Both the position numbers and the translations under genes were made by a program. DNA of 6,628 nt from Desulfovibrio sp. UBA4079. GTDB taxonomy: Bacteria; Desulfobacterota; Desulfovibrionia; Desulfovibrionales; Desulfovibrionaceae. Below the pieces are notes generated by a model. That model was not told the DNA's origin, ran no database searches, and saw only the letters and a program-made list of their open reading frames with translations. The stretch covers positions 2,134-8,761 of the forward strand of contig DFYP01000095.1 of assembly GCA_002382645.1 (NCBI GenBank). The letters are read 5' to 3'. Every line of letters begins with the position of its first letter. The stretch's first letter is position 1. Below, piece by piece: positions 1 through 6,628 of the stretch.

Positions 1-5666
<5,666 letters not shown>

Positions 5667-5670
5667 GTGT

Positions 5671-6628
5671 CTATTCCTCGGGAGGACCCGGGACGTCCTG
5701 CGTGAAATGCACGCGGGCCCTGGGCAGGGATTCGGAGTGATGGCGGCGCAGGAAGTCCACCAGGCGTTCGCGCACCAGGCAGCGCAGGTCCCAGTTGCGG
5801 CTGGAGTCGGCCGAACTGACCAGGGCGCGCAGTTGCAGCGCCGCGGGCCCGGCCTCCACGACCTGCAGGCCGCAGACCCGGCCGTCCCAGAGATCCCCGG
5901 CCTCCTCGCGGCAGAGGCGCTCCAGTTCGCCGCGGATGGCCGGCACCGGCGCGCGGTAGTCCACGTGCAGGAGCACGGTGCCCAGGATTTCGGCGGAGGC
6001 CCGCGTCCAGTTCTGGACGGGCTTGTCCAGGAAATAGGTCACCGGCACCATGAGCCGGCGCTGGTCCCAGATGCGCACCACCACGTAGGTCAGGGTGATC
6101 TCCTCCACCCGGCCCCATTCGCCTTCCACCACCACCACGTCGTCCAGGCGGATGGGCTGGGTGAAGGCGATCTGGGCCCCGGCCAGGATCGTGGTCAGGA
6201 ACTTCTGGGCCGAGAGCCCGGCCACGGCCCCGGCGATGCCCGCCGAGGCCAGGACGCTGGTCCCGATGTTGCGGGTGGCGTCGAAGACCATGAGCACGGC
6301 GGCCAGGGTCAGCAGGGTCACCAGGGCCGTGAAGATGCGGCGGAACATGGTCACCTGGGTGAGGATCTTGCGGGCCTGGAGGTTGTCCCCGGTCTTGATG
6401 TCGTGGCGGCGCTGCAGGAAGCGCGCGAGAATGCCGCCCAGGGCCAAGGCGAGCCAGGCGAACAGGCCGATCCAGCAGAGCGCGACGCCTTTCTGCACGA
6501 TGTCCTGCAGGGCTTCGGGCAGGGGTTGCGCGGCCCGGGCCAGTTCCAGGGCGAGCAGCACCACGGCCAGGCGGGCCGGGCCGCGGGCCAGATCCAGGGC
6601 CATGGGCCAGAACGCGCCGCCTGCGCTG
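5671..6628 (-). CDS. MscS-family mechanosensitive ion channel, 5' end cut by window
   Basis: Inner-membrane channel predicted to open under membrane tension and release solutes after hypo-osmotic shock. The stop is TAG at 5673-5671. An ATG lies at 6603, but the frame stays open to the window edge (AFWP precedes that Met) and no Shine-Dalgarno sits before it, so the true start is probably outside. Numbered from that Met (310 residues), hydrophobic segments lie at about 10-24, 36-62 and 88-107. The Gly/Ala-rich pore helix at 114-148 includes ASAGIAGAVAGLSAQ. It is followed by TQPIRLDDVVVVEGEWGRVE (149-168), the MscS beta domain signature. WDQRRLMVPVTYFLDKPVQNW (179-199) matches a bacterial MscS branch that has VPxxYF instead of the E. 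coli IPN. The mixed alpha/beta C-terminal domain (206-300) is complete. The stop is 4 bases from the treS start, which suggests co-transcription with trehalose genes. The family is confident; the exact start and gating type are not known. Confidence 0.92.
   Translation of the reverse strand, partial: SAGGAFWPMALDLARGPARLAVVLLALELARAAQPLPEALQDIVQKGVALCWIGLFAWLALALGGILARFLQRRHDIKTGDNLQARKILTQVTMFRRIFTALVTLLTLAAVLMVFDATRNIGTSVLASAGIAGAVAGLSAQKFLTTILAGAQIAFTQPIRLDDVVVVEGEWGRVEEITLTYVVVRIWDQRRLMVPVTYFLDKPVQNWTRASAEILGTVLLHVDYRAPVPAIRGELERLCREEAGDLWDGRVCGLQVVEAGPAALQLRALVSSADSSRNWDLRCLVRERLVDFLRRHHSESLPRARVHFTQDVPGPPEE
5674..5679 (-). promoter_or_regulatory. Ribosome binding site of treS
   Basis: GAGGAA on the minus strand, 7 bases before the treS ATG. 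It lies in the last codons of the channel gene, immediately before its TAG stop. This supports ATG 5666 as the treS start and fits reinitiation after the channel gene. Confidence 0.75.

Overview
The window is dense, GC-rich coding DNA (roughly two thirds G+C by eye). One strand, the minus strand, carries three head-to-tail genes. Coding covers everything except a 4-base gap, and no stretch over 300 bases lacks a gene. The GC-rich codons and the gene set (MscS-type channel, TreS-maltokinase fusion, trehalose-6-phosphate enzyme fusion) suggest a free-living GC-rich bacterium, possibly a proteobacterium of the Desulfovibrio type. That placement is a weak inference; nothing here fixes the taxon.

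In transcription order (high to low coordinates): (1) the C-terminal ~318 residues of an MscS-family mechanosensitive channel, whose frame is still open at the right edge (5671-6628); (2) treS, a 1128-residue trehalose synthase (maltose-trehalose isomerase, GH13) fused to a maltokinase-like C-terminal domain (2280-5666); (3) a 761-codon fusion with a trehalose-6-phosphate phosphatase domain (OtsB-like) at the N terminus and a trehalose-6-phosphate synthase domain (OtsA-like) at the C terminus, running off the left edge just short of its expected end (1-2283). Genes 1 and 2 are 4 bases apart. Genes 2 and 3 overlap by ATGA. Each downstream gene has a good Shine-Dalgarno sequence inside the gene before it. 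The layout is that of one operon, with its promoter and terminator outside the window.

Together the genes form an osmotic-stress module. The OtsB-OtsA fusion would make trehalose from a nucleotide-activated glucose and glucose-6-phosphate, TreS would interconvert trehalose and maltose, and the channel would release solutes on sudden dilution.

The most interesting signal is in the second half of TreS. The GH13 catalytic residues are all present, but the maltokinase-like domain has lost several family signature residues. The HGD...Q catalytic loop reads HGE...H, and the N-cap WFGxK and C-terminal NRPxW motifs are not recognisable, while the lysine, NPDLE and DFEG elements remain. It may be a pseudokinase or an altered kinase. 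The phosphatase-first order of the OtsB-OtsA fusion is a second point worth checking.
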